A stretch of 64,000 nt of DNA from Ga0077527 sp964533495 (GTDB lineage Bacteria; Pseudomonadota; Gammaproteobacteria; Burkholderiales; SG8-41), in contig CAZHJU010000011.1 of assembly GCA_964533495.1 (NCBI GenBank), positions 20,240 to 84,239 on the forward strand, given 5' to 3'. Positions 35,002 to 43,351 of the stretch are shown one piece after another (positions within the stretch are counted from its first letter, which is position 1; every line of letters begins with the position of its first letter). The notes under the pieces were generated by a model. It made no database searches and was not told where the DNA came from. It saw only the letters and a program-made list of their open reading frames with translations. Both the position numbers and the translations under genes were made by a program.

Positions 35002-36702
35002 ATGTATCAGTACGACGAGATCGACCAAAAACTGGTGGACGAACGGGTGGCGCAGTTCCGCGACCAGACCCGGCGTTTTCTTGCCGGTGCGCTGACGGAA
35101 GACGGTTTCCGTCCGCTGCGACTGCAGAATGGTCTTTATATTCAACGCTTTGCACCGATGCTGCGGGTGGCGATTCCGTACGGTCTGCTGTCCTCGCGCC
35201 AGTTGCGGGCGCTCGCTTACATCGCCCGCCGATGGGATCGCGGCTACGGCCACTTCAGCACCCGCCAGAATCTCCAGTACAACTGGCCGAAACTGGAGGA
35301 TGTGCCCGACATCCTGGCCCATCTGGCCTCGGTGCAGATGCACGCCATCCAGACCAGCGGCAACTGCATCCGCAACACCACGACCGATCACCTCGCCGGC
35401 ATCGCGCCGGACGAGATCGTCGATCCGCTGGTCTGGTGCGAACTGATCCGCCAGTGGTCGACCTTTCATCCGGAATTCGCCTACCTGCCGCGCAAGTTCA
35501 AGATCGCGGTGTCGGGCGCGGCGCGGGATCGCGCGGCGATCCAGGTGCACGACATCGGCCTGCAGGCCGTGCGCGACGGAGCCGGTGAAACCGGTTTCCG
35601 CGTGCTGGCCGGCGGCGGGCTCGGGCGCACGCCGGTCATCGGCGCGGTGATCCGCGAATTCCTGCCGTGGCCGCAACTGCTGAACTATCTCGACGCCATC
35701 CTGCGCGTCTACAACCGTTACGGCCGCCGCGACAACAAATTCAAGGCGCGGATCAAGATCCTGGTCAGGGAGATGACGCCGGCCGTGTTCCGCGAACAGG
35801 TCGAGGCCGAGTGGGCGCAATTGAAGGACGGGCCGGCGACGCTGACCGCGGCCGAGGTGTCGCGCATCGGGGGGCGTTTCACCCGTCCGCAGTACCAGAA
35901 ACTCGATGCGCTGTCGGTGCGGTACACCCAGGCTCTGGCGCGCGAGCCGGGCTTTGCGCGCTGGGTTGGCCGCAACGTGCACGCGCACAGGGTGCCGGGC
36001 TACGCCGCGGTCACGCTGTCGCTGAAGAAGACCGGCGTGCCGCCCGGCGACGCGACCGCGGAACAGATGGACGCGGTGGCCGGTCTCGCCGACCGCTACA
36101 GCTTCGGCGAGTTGCGCGTGTCGCACGAGCAGAACCTGGTCCTGACCGACGTGCTGCAGTCGGATCTGCACGCGGTCTGGCAGGCGGCGAAGGTGCTGGG
36201 TTTCGCGACGCCGAACATCGGCCTGATCTCGAACATCATCAGCTGCCCCGGCGGCGATTTCTGCTCGCTGGCGAACGCGAAGTCGATCCCGGTGGCGGAG
36301 GCGATCCAGCGCCGCTTCGACGACCTCGACTACCAGCACGACATCGGCGAGCTCGACCTCAACATTTCCGGCTGCATGAATTCCTGCGGCCATCACCACG
36401 TCGGCCACATCGGCATCCTCGGCGTCGACAAGCAGGGCGCCGAGTTCTACCAGGTGTCGATCGGCGGTTCGCAGGGCAACGACGCATCGCTCGGCAAGGT
36501 CATCGGCCCGTCGTTCGCGCAGGACGAGGTGCCGGAGGTGATCGCCAAACTGATCGAAACCTATCTTGCGCGCCGCGACAGCGAGGCGGAGCGCTTCATC
36601 GACGTGGTGCGCCGCATCGGCATCGAACCGTTCAAGGAGAAGGTCTATGGCAACGCTCATCAGAAACGCGAAGCCCGCGAACGACAGCTGGCTGCGGCTT
36701 GA
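35002..36702 (+). CDS. cysI: Assimilatory sulfite reductase hemoprotein subunit (CysI-type)
   Basis: A 566-residue siroheme enzyme that reduces sulfite to sulfide. It has two nitrite/sulfite-reductase ferredoxin-like half domains (RWDRGYGHFSTRQNLQYNW; RYSFGELRVSHEQNLVL). The [4Fe-4S]-siroheme site comprises CPGGDFCSLANAKS and NISGCMNSCGHHH, four cysteines in the right spacing. Start ATG 35002 (MYQYDEIDQKL) fits the family; GTG 34993 is also possible, and the in-frame sequence continues open to 34933. No flavoprotein subunit (cysJ) is adjacent, which suggests another reductant. Confidence 0.93.
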   Translation: MYQYDEIDQKLVDERVAQFRDQTRRFLAGALTEDGFRPLRLQNGLYIQRFAPMLRVAIPYGLLSSRQLRALAYIARRWDRGYGHFSTRQNLQYNWPKLEDVPDILAHLASVQMHAIQTSGNCIRNTTTDHLAGIAPDEIVDPLVWCELIRQWSTFHPEFAYLPRKFKIAVSGAARDRAAIQVHDIGLQAVRDGAGETGFRVLAGGGLGRTPVIGAVIREFLPWPQLLNYLDAILRVYNRYGRRDNKFKARIKILVREMTPAVFREQVEAEWAQLKDGPATLTAAEVSRIGGRFTRPQYQKLDALSVRYTQALAREPGFARWVGRNVHAHRVPGYAAVTLSLKKTGVPPGDATAEQMDAVAGLADRYSFGELRVSHEQNLVLTDVLQSDLHAVWQAAKVLGFATPNIGLISNIISCPGGDFCSLANAKSIPVAEAIQRRFDDLDYQHDIGELDLNISGCMNSCGHHHVGHIGILGVDKQGAEFYQVSIGGSQGNDASLGKVIGPSFAQDEVPEVIAKLIETYLARRDSEAERFIDVVRRIGIEPFKEKVYGNAHQKREARERQLAAA

Positions 36703-37165
36703 CGCCGCGGCGGACGGCGGCCATCCGGCGATCCCGGCGCAGGGCGACCTGCTGGTGCCGCTGAAGCTGTGGCAGTCGTCCTCCAGCGCGCTGCTGGGCC
36801 GGTCCCCGGGACGCGTCGGGGTCTGGCTGGCGCCGCAGGAGGATCCGGCGCTGATCGCCGACAGTCTCGATGCGTTCGCCTTGATCGCCGTGCATTTCCC
36901 GCAGTTCGCCGACGGCCGCGGTTACTCGACGGCGCGCCTGCTGCGCGAGCGCTACGGCTGGAAAGGCGAACTGCGCGCGATCGGCGACATCCAGCGCGAC
37001 CAGTTGTTCTATCTGTCGCGCGTCGGCTTCGACGCCTTCGAACTCAACGACGGCATCGACGCGCAGTCCACGCTGTCGGCGTTCGAGGATTTCAGCGAGG
37101 CTTACCAGTCTTCGGTGGAGCGCCCGCTGCCGCTGTTCCGCCGCCGCGGCGCCGGAGCGGCCTGA
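36647..37165 (+). CDS. DUF934 family protein (sulfite reductase-associated)
   Basis: A 172-residue protein with the DUF934 core (VGVWLAPQEDPALIADSLDAFALIAVHFPQFADGRGYSTARLLRERYGWKGELRAIGDIQRDQLFYLSRVGFDAFEL, abbreviated here to its key residues: HFPxFxDGRGYS, LRERYGxxGELRAxGD, DQxxxxxRxGFDAFE). It is found almost only next to cysI in Betaproteobacteria and is thought to assist sulfite reduction. It overlaps the end of cysI by 56 nt, with AAGGAGAAGG upstream of its ATG, so translation is coupled. Confidence 0.88.
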   Translation: MATLIRNAKPANDSWLRLDAAADGGHPAIPAQGDLLVPLKLWQSSSSALLGRSPGRVGVWLAPQEDPALIADSLDAFALIAVHFPQFADGRGYSTARLLRERYGWKGELRAIGDIQRDQLFYLSRVGFDAFELNDGIDAQSTLSAFEDFSEAYQSSVERPLPLFRRRGAGAA

Positions 37166-37169
37166 AACC

Positions 37170-37958
37170 ATGGCCGGCACGGTCTACCTGGTCGGAGCGG
37201 GTCCCGGTGCGCCGGACCTGCTGACGCTGCGCGCTGCGGATCTGCTGCGCCGTGCCGACATCGTGTTCCACGACGCGCTGGTGCATCCGGACACGTTGGC
37301 GCTGGCCGAAAGAGCCGGGAAGATCGCCGTCGGCAAGCGCTGCGGACGGCATTCGACCGCGCAGCGTTTCATCAACAAGCGCCTGGTCGATGCCGCGCGC
37401 AAGCATGGCACAGTGGTACGGCTCAAGGGCGGCGATCCGATGCTGTTCGGCCGCGCGCAGGAGGAAATCGACGAATTGAACGCGGCCGGAATCCGTTTCG
37501 AGGTCGTGCCCGGCATCACCGCGGCACTGGCCGCGAGCGCGGAGCTGGGCGTGTCGCTGACCCGGCGCGGCGTCGCGCGCAGCGTGGTGCTGACCACGCC
37601 GCGCGTCGGCACCGACGAGGCGGCCGGCGACTGGGCGGCCGGGATCGATGCCGGCAATACCGTCGTGGTGTACATGGGCGCCGGCAAGGCCGGCGAGGTC
37701 GCCGGAAAATTACGCGCCCGCGGCATTGCCGGCGCCACTCCGGCGGTCATCGTCGAGAACGCGACGCTGCCCGGGCGCCGGGAAACCCGGTGCACGGTGG
37801 CCTCGCTGGAAGCGGCGGCAGGGAAGTCGGCGGAGGGGCCGGCTCTGATCATCATCGGACGTGTGCTGGACAAGGCGCGACACGACGCCGGCCGGGACGA
37901 ATCGCCCGATGGGCAGACGGACACCTTCCTCGAATATGGCAACTCCTGGTTTCGATAG
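37170..37958 (+). CDS. cobA: Uroporphyrinogen-III C-methyltransferase (siroheme synthesis)
   Basis: A 262-residue SUMT that makes precorrin-2 for siroheme, the cofactor of the neighbouring CysI. It shows VYLVGAGPGAPDLLTLRA (SAM loop), HDALVHPDTL, VVRLKGGDPMLFGRAQEE and FEVVPGITAALAASAELG. It is a stand-alone CobA, without the CysG dehydrogenase half. It lies 4 nt after DUF934 and overlaps cysH by 23 nt. Fragments of a second copy of this gene are found at 38842-38940. Confidence 0.94.
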   Translation: MAGTVYLVGAGPGAPDLLTLRAADLLRRADIVFHDALVHPDTLALAERAGKIAVGKRCGRHSTAQRFINKRLVDAARKHGTVVRLKGGDPMLFGRAQEEIDELNAAGIRFEVVPGITAALAASAELGVSLTRRGVARSVVLTTPRVGTDEAAGDWAAGIDAGNTVVVYMGAGKAGEVAGKLRARGIAGATPAVIVENATLPGRRETRCTVASLEAAAGKSAEGPALIIIGRVLDKARHDAGRDESPDGQTDTFLEYGNSWFR

Positions 37959-38694
37959 ATCCGGCGACGCTGTCCCGGAGTCGAGCGGCACCGGCGATCG
38001 CCTGCGAGTGCTTGCGGAGACGCTCGCGCGCATCGACCGGGATCATTTTCCCGCGGTGTTCGCCTGCAGCTTCAGCGTGGAGGATTGCGTGCTGCTGGAC
38101 TTGCTGGCCCTGCATGCGCCGCGGGTGGAGGTCGTCACCCTCGATACCGGACGCCTGCCGCAGGAAACCCATGATCTGATTGCAGCCTACGCCGCACGCG
38201 GCGCGGCCGTCCGCGTGTTGGCGCCGGAAGCCGCCGCCGTCGAAGCCTGGGTTGCGCGTCACGGCAGCAACGGGTTCCGCCAGTCCCTGCCGGCGCGGCA
38301 ATCCTGCTGCGAGCTGCGCAAGGTGCTGCCGCTGAATCGCGCCCTGGCCGGGAAACGCGCGTGGATTACCGGACTGCGTCGCGCGCAGTCCGGCGACCGC
38401 CAGACGCTGGCGGCCGAAGACTTCGACGCCGTGCGCGGCATCCGCAAGTTCAACCCGCTGGTCGAATGGAGCGATGCCGAAGTGCGGCATTATGCGGCGG
38501 ACCGGCGCCTGCCGGTGCACGGCTTCTATGCCCTGGGATACACCAGCATCGGCTGCGCGCCCTGCACGCGGGCGGTCAGTGCCGGCGAGGATGTGCGCGC
38601 CGGCCGCTGGTGGTGGGAAGACCGCACGCTCAAGGAGTGCGGCCTGCATGCGCGGCCCGTGTCGCGCGAAGCGGTTGCCGAGGCGGCATCATGA
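37936..38694 (+). CDS. cysH: Adenylyl-sulfate (APS) reductase, CysH family
   Basis: A 252-residue thioredoxin-dependent reductase giving sulfite for CysI. FACSFSVEDCVLLDLL and TLDTGRLPQETHDLI supply the nucleotide site. The pair QSCCELRKV and GCAPCTRAV provides the four cysteines of a [4Fe-4S] cluster, as in APS-using reductases, and the catalytic Cys is in KECGLH. The substrate is therefore APS rather than PAPS. Sulfate activation genes (cysD, cysN) should follow but only remnants do, so APS must come from enzymes encoded elsewhere. Confidence 0.92.
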   Translation: MATPGFDRSGDAVPESSGTGDRLRVLAETLARIDRDHFPAVFACSFSVEDCVLLDLLALHAPRVEVVTLDTGRLPQETHDLIAAYAARGAAVRVLAPEAAAVEAWVARHGSNGFRQSLPARQSCCELRKVLPLNRALAGKRAWITGLRRAQSGDRQTLAAEDFDAVRGIRKFNPLVEWSDAEVRHYAADRRLPVHGFYALGYTSIGCAPCTRAVSAGEDVRAGRWWWEDRTLKECGLHARPVSREAVAEAAS

Positions 38695-38704
38695 GCGCGG
38701 CGGC

Positions 38705-38851
38705 ATGCTGCATCCGGTGACGGCGCTGACCCCGGCGCGCGCCGGCGAGAAAGTCGAGAACCGCCTGGTGCGTTTCCGCACCGTCGGCGATATCACCTGC
38801 ACCTGCCCGGTGGCATCGCCGGCGGAAATCCTCGCCGAGACCGCATCGACC
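38705..38851 (+). pseudogene. Remnant of cysD (sulfate adenylyltransferase subunit 2), C-terminal piece
   Basis: The frame from 38705 reads MLHPVTALTPARAGEKVENR, then LVRFRTVGDITCTCPVASPA and EILAETAST, recalling the C-terminal segment of CysD (normally VRFRTVGD...CT...S...EI..E...). The preceding 200-odd residues of CysD and its last part (the ERGATR-like tail) are missing. It starts right after cysH, in the place cysD occupies in related operons. The frame then runs into the cobA fragment. I read it as a decayed or deleted gene. There is no homology search behind this. Confidence 0.6.
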
Positions 38852-38940
38852 GCGGCATGCGCCCGGAACTTCCGGTGGTGATCGTCGAGAATGCCAGCCT
38901 GCCGGGCGAGCGGCGTCTGGCGGCATGGCTATACGGGCCG
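38842..38940 (+). pseudogene. Remnant of a second cobA, C-terminal piece
   Basis: In another frame, RIDRGMRPELPVVIVENASL and PGERRLAAWLYGP match the C-terminal segment of a SUMT (compare TPAVIVENATLPGRRETR in the intact cobA at 37170). Only about 30 residues remain. Its junction with the cysD fragment implies that cysN and most of both flanking genes were removed. Confidence 0.6.
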
Positions 38941-38960
38941 CCTAGCGACGCCCTCTGGAA

Positions 38961-38989
38961 ACACGCTAAAATTCAGCCTTTTAGCGTGT
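38961..38989. promoter_or_regulatory. Inverted repeat upstream of ribF
   Basis: ACACGCTAAAA/TTTTAGCGTGT, 11-bp perfect arms with a 7-nt loop (TTCAGCC), ending 25 nt before the ribF start. It could be a promoter-proximal operator, with TAAAAT as -10, or the terminator of the cys operon. I cannot choose between these. Confidence 0.45.
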
Positions 38990-39014
38990 CATTCAGGACA
39001 TCAGGCGGGAGCCC

Positions 39015-39950
39015 ATGCAAATCCTGCGCAGCGTTCCGGACGCTGCCTCCAGTCCCGTCGCGCTGACCATCGGCAATTTCGACGGGGTCCATCTCGGCCA
39101 CCAGGCGATGCTCGCGAAGCTGCGCGAGGCGGCGGCGGCGCGCGGCCTGCCGGCCTGCGTGATGACCTTCGAACCGCATCCGCGCGAGTTTTTCGCGCCG
39201 GACCAGGCGCCGGTGCGGCTGACCTCGATGCGCGAAAAACTGGAATCGCTGGCGGCGCACGGCGTCGAGCGGGCCTGGGTGCTGCGCTTCAATTTCGCGC
39301 TGGCGCAGGTGACCGCGCAGGACTTCATCGAACGCATCCTGGTGCGCGGACTGGGCACGCGCTGGCTGCAGGTCGGCGACGATTTCCGTTTCGGCGCGCG
39401 CCGCGCCGGCGATCTGGCGCTGTTGCGCGCGCAGGCCGCGCAGCACGGTTACGAGGTCGAGGGCATGGCCACGGTGGAACTCGACGGCGCACGGGTGTCG
39501 AGCACGGCGGTGCGTGATGCGCTGGCGGCCGGTGACGTGGAGAAGGCGGGGCGGCTGCTCGGGCGGCCGTACAGCATCAGCGGGCGCGTGACCGGCGGCG
39601 ACCGTCTGGGGCGCCAGCTCGGCTTCCCGACGGCCAACGTGCAGATGAAGCACAACCGGCCGCCGCTGACCGGGATTTTCGCGGTCCGGTTCGTGCGCGC
39701 CGATGGCAAACCGCTGCAGGGCGTGGCCAGCCTGGGCGTGCGGCCGACCGTGAAGGCGCAGGGCGCTGCACCTGTGCTTGAAGTGTATGTATTTGATTTT
39801 AAAGAAGAAATTTATGGGGAGCTGGTGCGGGTCGATTTCCTGCACAAGTTCCGCGACGAGGCGAAGTATGTCGATCTCGAAACCCTGAAGGCGCAGATCG
39901 CGCGCGACGTGTCCGACACCCGCGCGTATTTTGCGAGGCGCGCCGCGTAG
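39015..39950 (+). CDS. ribF: Bifunctional riboflavin kinase / FAD synthetase
   Basis: A 311-residue enzyme that makes FMN, then FAD. The FAD synthetase domain (1-180) has LTIGNFDGVHLGHQAML, FEPHPREFF and the VSSTAVRDAL nucleotidyl motif. The kinase domain has GRQLGFPTANV, with the PTAN substrate motif, and the C-terminal helix. Residues around 256-267 (VYVFDFKEEIYG) are encoded by an abrupt AT-rich stretch equal to part of the dispersed element (copy G), yet the encoded residues fit the family. ileS follows. Confidence 0.95.
   Translation: MQILRSVPDAASSPVALTIGNFDGVHLGHQAMLAKLREAAAARGLPACVMTFEPHPREFFAPDQAPVRLTSMREKLESLAAHGVERAWVLRFNFALAQVTAQDFIERILVRGLGTRWLQVGDDFRFGARRAGDLALLRAQAAQHGYEVEGMATVELDGARVSSTAVRDALAAGDVEKAGRLLGRPYSISGRVTGGDRLGRQLGFPTANVQMKHNRPPLTGIFAVRFVRADGKPLQGVASLGVRPTVKAQGAAPVLEVYVFDFKEEIYGELVRVDFLHKFRDEAKYVDLETLKAQIARDVSDTRAYFARRAA
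39787..39815 (+). repeat. AT-rich dispersed element, copy G (inside ribF)
   Basis: GTATTTGATTTTA (39789-39801) is a 13-base perfect match to the consensus, followed by AAGAAGAAATTTAT. It lies entirely in coding sequence, codes for VFDFKEEIY, and stands out sharply from the GC-rich codons on both sides. Confidence 0.45.
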
Positions 39951-39990
39951 AGGCGGACCGCGCGAGCGATGGTTATCCGAAAAAGCTGAC

Positions 39991-42810
39991 ATGGCCGATT
40001 ACAAGAAAACACTGAACCTGCCGGACACGCCCTTCCCGATGCGCGGCGACCTGGCGAAACGCGAACCGGGCATGCTGGCGCAGTGGCAGGAGCGCCACCA
40101 CTACCAGCGCATCCGCGCCGCGAGCCGGAGCAAAAAACGCTTCGTGCTGCACGACGGCCCGCCGTACGCCAACGGCGACATCCACATCGGCCACGCCGTC
40201 AACAAGATCCTGAAGGACATCATCGTCAAGTCGAAGACGCTGGACGGTTTCGACGCGCCGTACGTGCCGGGCTGGGACTGCCACGGCATGCCGATCGAGG
40301 TGCAGATCGAGAAGCAGCACGGCAAGCACCTGCCGGCCGCGGAAACCCAGCGCCTGTGCCGCGCCTATGCGGCGGAGCAGGTCGAGCGGCAGAAGAAGGA
40401 TTTCCAGCGCCTCGGCGTGCTCGGCGACTGGGATCATCCGTACCTGACGATGGCCTTCCGCAACGAGGCCGACGAGATCCGCGCGCTGGGCAGGCTGCTG
40501 GAAAACGGCTATGTCTACCGCGGCTTGAAGCCGGTGAACTGGTGCTTCGACTGCGGCTCGGCGCTGGCCGAGGCCGAGGTCGAGTACGAGGACCGCAAGG
40601 ATCCGGCGGTCGACGTCGGATTTCCGTTCGCGGAGCCGGAGAAGGTGGCGAAAGCCTTCGGCCTGCCGGCGTTGCCGGACAAGCCGGGTTACGCGGTGAT
40701 CTGGACCACGACGCCGTGGACGCTGCCGGCGAACCAGGCGCTGAACGCGCATCCCGAATTCACGTACAACCTCGTCGATACCGAAAAAGGGCTGCTGATC
40801 CTCGCCGCCGACCTGCAGGAAGCCTGTCTCGCGCGTTACGGCCTGACCGGCAACACGCTGGCCTCGTGCAAGGGGGCGGCGCTGGAACGGATCGCCTTCC
40901 GCCATCCGTTCTACGACCGGCTGTCGCCGGTGTACCCCGGGGAATACGTCACGCTCGACACCGGCACCGGCATGGTCCACGCCGCGCCGGCCTACGGCGT
41001 GGAGGACTTCCAGTCCTGCCGCCAGTACGGCCTGAAGGACGATCAGATCCTGACGCCGGTGATGGGCGACGGCAAATACGCGTCGACGCTGCCGCTGTTC
41101 GGCGGGCAGATGATCTGGAAGGCCAATCCGCAGATCGTCGCGCACCTGCAGGAAAAGGGCGTGCTGTTCGCGCACAAGGTCGAGCCGCACAGCTACATGC
41201 ACTGCTGGCGGCACAAAACGCCGATCATCCTGCGCGCGACCACGCAGTGGTTCGCCGGCATGGAGGACGTGCCCGGCTACAACAGACACCGGCCGCAGGA
41301 GACGCTGCGCGCCACTGCCTTGCGCGCGGTCGAGGCCACGCAGTTCTTTCCCTCCTGGGGCAAGGCGCGGCTGCACGCGATGATCGCCAACCGGCCGGAC
41401 TGGACGCTGTCGCGCCAGCGCCAGTGGGGCGTGCCGATGCCCTTCTTCGTGCACAAGGAGACCGGCGCCCTGCATCCGCGCACGCCGGAGCTGCTGGAGC
41501 AGGTCGCGCAGCGCGTGGAAAAGCAGGGCATCGAGGCCTGGCAGGCACTCGATCCCGCCGAACTGCTCGGCGCCGAGGCTGGCCAGTATGAAAAGATCAG
41601 GGACACGCTGGACGTATGGTTCGATTCGGGCACGACGCACCTGACGGTGCTGCGCGGCTCGCATGCGGCCGACGGCGCGTTTCCGGCGGACCTCTACCTC
41701 GAAGGCTCCGACCAGCACCGCGGCTGGTTCCATTCCTCGCTGCTGACCGGTTGCATGACCGACGGCCGCGCGCCGTACCGGGCGCTGCTGACCCATGGCT
41801 TCGTCGTCGACGGCGAAGGCAAGAAGATGAGCAAGTCCAAGGGCAACGTCATCGCGCCCCAGCAGGTGATGGGCGAGCTCGGTGCCGACATCCTGCGCCT
41901 GTGGGTCGCGAGCACGGACTATTCCGGCGAGCTGTCGATCTCGAAGGAGACCCTCAAGCGCGTGGTCGAGTCCTACCGCCGCATCCGCAACACGCTGCGC
42001 TTCCTGCTCGCCAACCTCGCCGACTACGATCCGGCGCAGCACGCGCTGCCGGTGGAGCAGTGGCTGGAGATCGACCGTTATGCGCTGGAACTGGCCCGCG
42101 GCCTGCAGGACAGGGTTGCCGCCGGCTACGCGCGTTACGAGTTTCACACCGTGGTGAAGGAACTGACGGCCTTCTGTTCGGAGGACATGGGTGCCTTCTA
42201 CCTCGACATCCTGAAGGACCGGCTCTACACGGCCGGCGCGGATTCGCGCCCGCGGCGCTCCGCCCAGAACGCGCTGTGGCACATTACCGCCGCGCTGGTG
42301 AAGCTGCTGTCGCCGGTGCTGAGCTTCACCGCCGAGGAGGCCTGGCAGGTGTTCAAGGGCGGCACCGAGGGCAGCATTTTCGAGGAGGAATGGCATGTCC
42401 TGCCGGAGGCGAGGCTGGAAGAAAAACTCGCGGCAGGCTGGCTTGCCATTCGCGGTGTCCGCGACATCGTGAACAAGAAAATCGAAGAGGAGCGTGCCAG
42501 GGGGGCGGTGGGTTCTTCGCTCCAGGCCGAGCTCGATCTGCACGCATCCGGTCCCGCTTATGACATGATGAAACGGCTGGGAGACGACCTCCGGTTCGTG
42601 TTCATTACGTCGCGGGCGACGCTGCACCGGAGGGCGGACGCGGGGGATGATCCCGGCTTCGTGCCGGAAGTGAAGCCCAGCACCCATGCCAAATGCGAAC
42701 GCTGCTGGCACTACCGCGCCGACGTCGGCCACGATCCGCGGCACCCGGATCTCTGCGGCCGCTGCACTTCCAATCTGTACGGCGCCGGCGAGCCGCGGAG
42801 TTTTGCCTGA
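39991..42810 (+). CDS. ileS: Isoleucyl-tRNA synthetase
   Basis: A 939-residue class Ia synthetase. It has HDGPPYANGDIHIGHAVNK with the HIGH motif near residue 60, the editing domain CP1, KMSKSKGN for ATP, and a C-terminal zinc finger CERCWHYR...CGRC. The start MADYKKTLNLPDTPFPMRG fits the family; an earlier in-frame ATG at 39931 overlaps ribF and is rejected. It overlaps lspA by one base (TGATG). Confidence 0.97.
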   Translation: MADYKKTLNLPDTPFPMRGDLAKREPGMLAQWQERHHYQRIRAASRSKKRFVLHDGPPYANGDIHIGHAVNKILKDIIVKSKTLDGFDAPYVPGWDCHGMPIEVQIEKQHGKHLPAAETQRLCRAYAAEQVERQKKDFQRLGVLGDWDHPYLTMAFRNEADEIRALGRLLENGYVYRGLKPVNWCFDCGSALAEAEVEYEDRKDPAVDVGFPFAEPEKVAKAFGLPALPDKPGYAVIWTTTPWTLPANQALNAHPEFTYNLVDTEKGLLILAADLQEACLARYGLTGNTLASCKGAALERIAFRHPFYDRLSPVYPGEYVTLDTGTGMVHAAPAYGVEDFQSCRQYGLKDDQILTPVMGDGKYASTLPLFGGQMIWKANPQIVAHLQEKGVLFAHKVEPHSYMHCWRHKTPIILRATTQWFAGMEDVPGYNRHRPQETLRATALRAVEATQFFPSWGKARLHAMIANRPDWTLSRQRQWGVPMPFFVHKETGALHPRTPELLEQVAQRVEKQGIEAWQALDPAELLGAEAGQYEKIRDTLDVWFDSGTTHLTVLRGSHAADGAFPADLYLEGSDQHRGWFHSSLLTGCMTDGRAPYRALLTHGFVVDGEGKKMSKSKGNVIAPQQVMGELGADILRLWVASTDYSGELSISKETLKRVVESYRRIRNTLRFLLANLADYDPAQHALPVEQWLEIDRYALELARGLQDRVAAGYARYEFHTVVKELTAFCSEDMGAFYLDILKDRLYTAGADSRPRRSAQNALWHITAALVKLLSPVLSFTAEEAWQVFKGGTEGSIFEEEWHVLPEARLEEKLAAGWLAIRGVRDIVNKKIEEERARGAVGSSLQAELDLHASGPAYDMMKRLGDDLRFVFITSRATLHRRADAGDDPGFVPEVKPSTHAKCERCWHYRADVGHDPRHPDLCGRCTSNLYGAGEPRSFA

Positions 42811-43280
42811 TGTGGCGCTGGCTGCTGCTCGCGGGCGCCGTCATCGCGATCGACCAGGCGACCAAGCACGCGGCGGTGGCGGCGCTCGCCGGCCAGCCGC
42901 CGGTCGAGGTCACTTCCTTTTTCAACCTGGTGCTGGTCTACAACCGCGGCGCCGCCTTCAGCTTCCTCGCCGGCGCGGACGGCTGGCAGCGAGAGCTGTT
43001 TACGGTGATCGCGCTGGCGGCCTCGGTCTGGATCGTCTGGCTGCTGCACCGTTATCCGCGGCAGCGGCTGTTCTGTCTCGCATTGGCGCTGGTGCTCGGC
43101 GGCGCGCTCGGCAATGTCATCGACCGGATCGCGATCGGCGCGGTGGTCGATTTCCTCGACTTCCATGCCGGGGGCTGGCACTGGCCGGCCTTCAACGCCG
43201 CGGATTCGGCGATCACCTGCGGCGCGGTGTTGCTGGTGTGGGACGGGTTGCGCGGCAATGCCGTTGTGGATAAATCATAA
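42810..43280 (+). CDS. lspA: Lipoprotein signal peptidase (signal peptidase II)
   Basis: A 156-residue membrane aspartyl protease with four transmembrane segments. The catalytic Asps are in NVIDRIAIGAVVDFLDF and FNAADSAITCG. The start ATG overlaps the ileS stop codon, so translation is coupled. The TAA stop at 43278-43280 lies inside the AT-rich element copy E. Confidence 0.95.
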   Translation: MWRWLLLAGAVIAIDQATKHAAVAALAGQPPVEVTSFFNLVLVYNRGAAFSFLAGADGWQRELFTVIALAASVWIVWLLHRYPRQRLFCLALALVLGGALGNVIDRIAIGAVVDFLDFHAGGWHWPAFNAADSAITCGAVLLVWDGLRGNAVVDKS

Positions 43281-43307
43281 GTATTTGATTATACTGATAT
43301 TTTTATA
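43277..43307 (+). repeat. AT-rich dispersed element, copy E
   Basis: ATAAGTATTTGATTATAC then TGATATTTTTATA, the best match to the consensus in plus orientation. It overlaps the lspA stop codon and lies in the lspA-ispH gap. Its orientation relative to the upstream gene is opposite to copies A-D. Confidence 0.7.
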
Positions 43308-43338
43308 TCAGAATCGCTAATGGCTGCAGCCGTCGCGT

Positions 43339-43344
43339 TATAAT
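43339..43344 (+). promoter_or_regulatory. -10 element of ispH, implying a leaderless mRNA
   Basis: A perfect TATAAT ends 7 nt before the ispH ATG (43352). A start site about 7 nt after the -10 box would place the first transcribed base at or beside the start codon. No ribosome-binding site exists between them. Confidence 0.5.
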
Positions 43345-43351
43345 CCCCGCC

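Noticed and set aside
39973..42744. 923-residue open frame on the minus strand opposite ileS
   Set aside because: It mirrors the codon structure of ileS and lacks any domain; ileS is certain.
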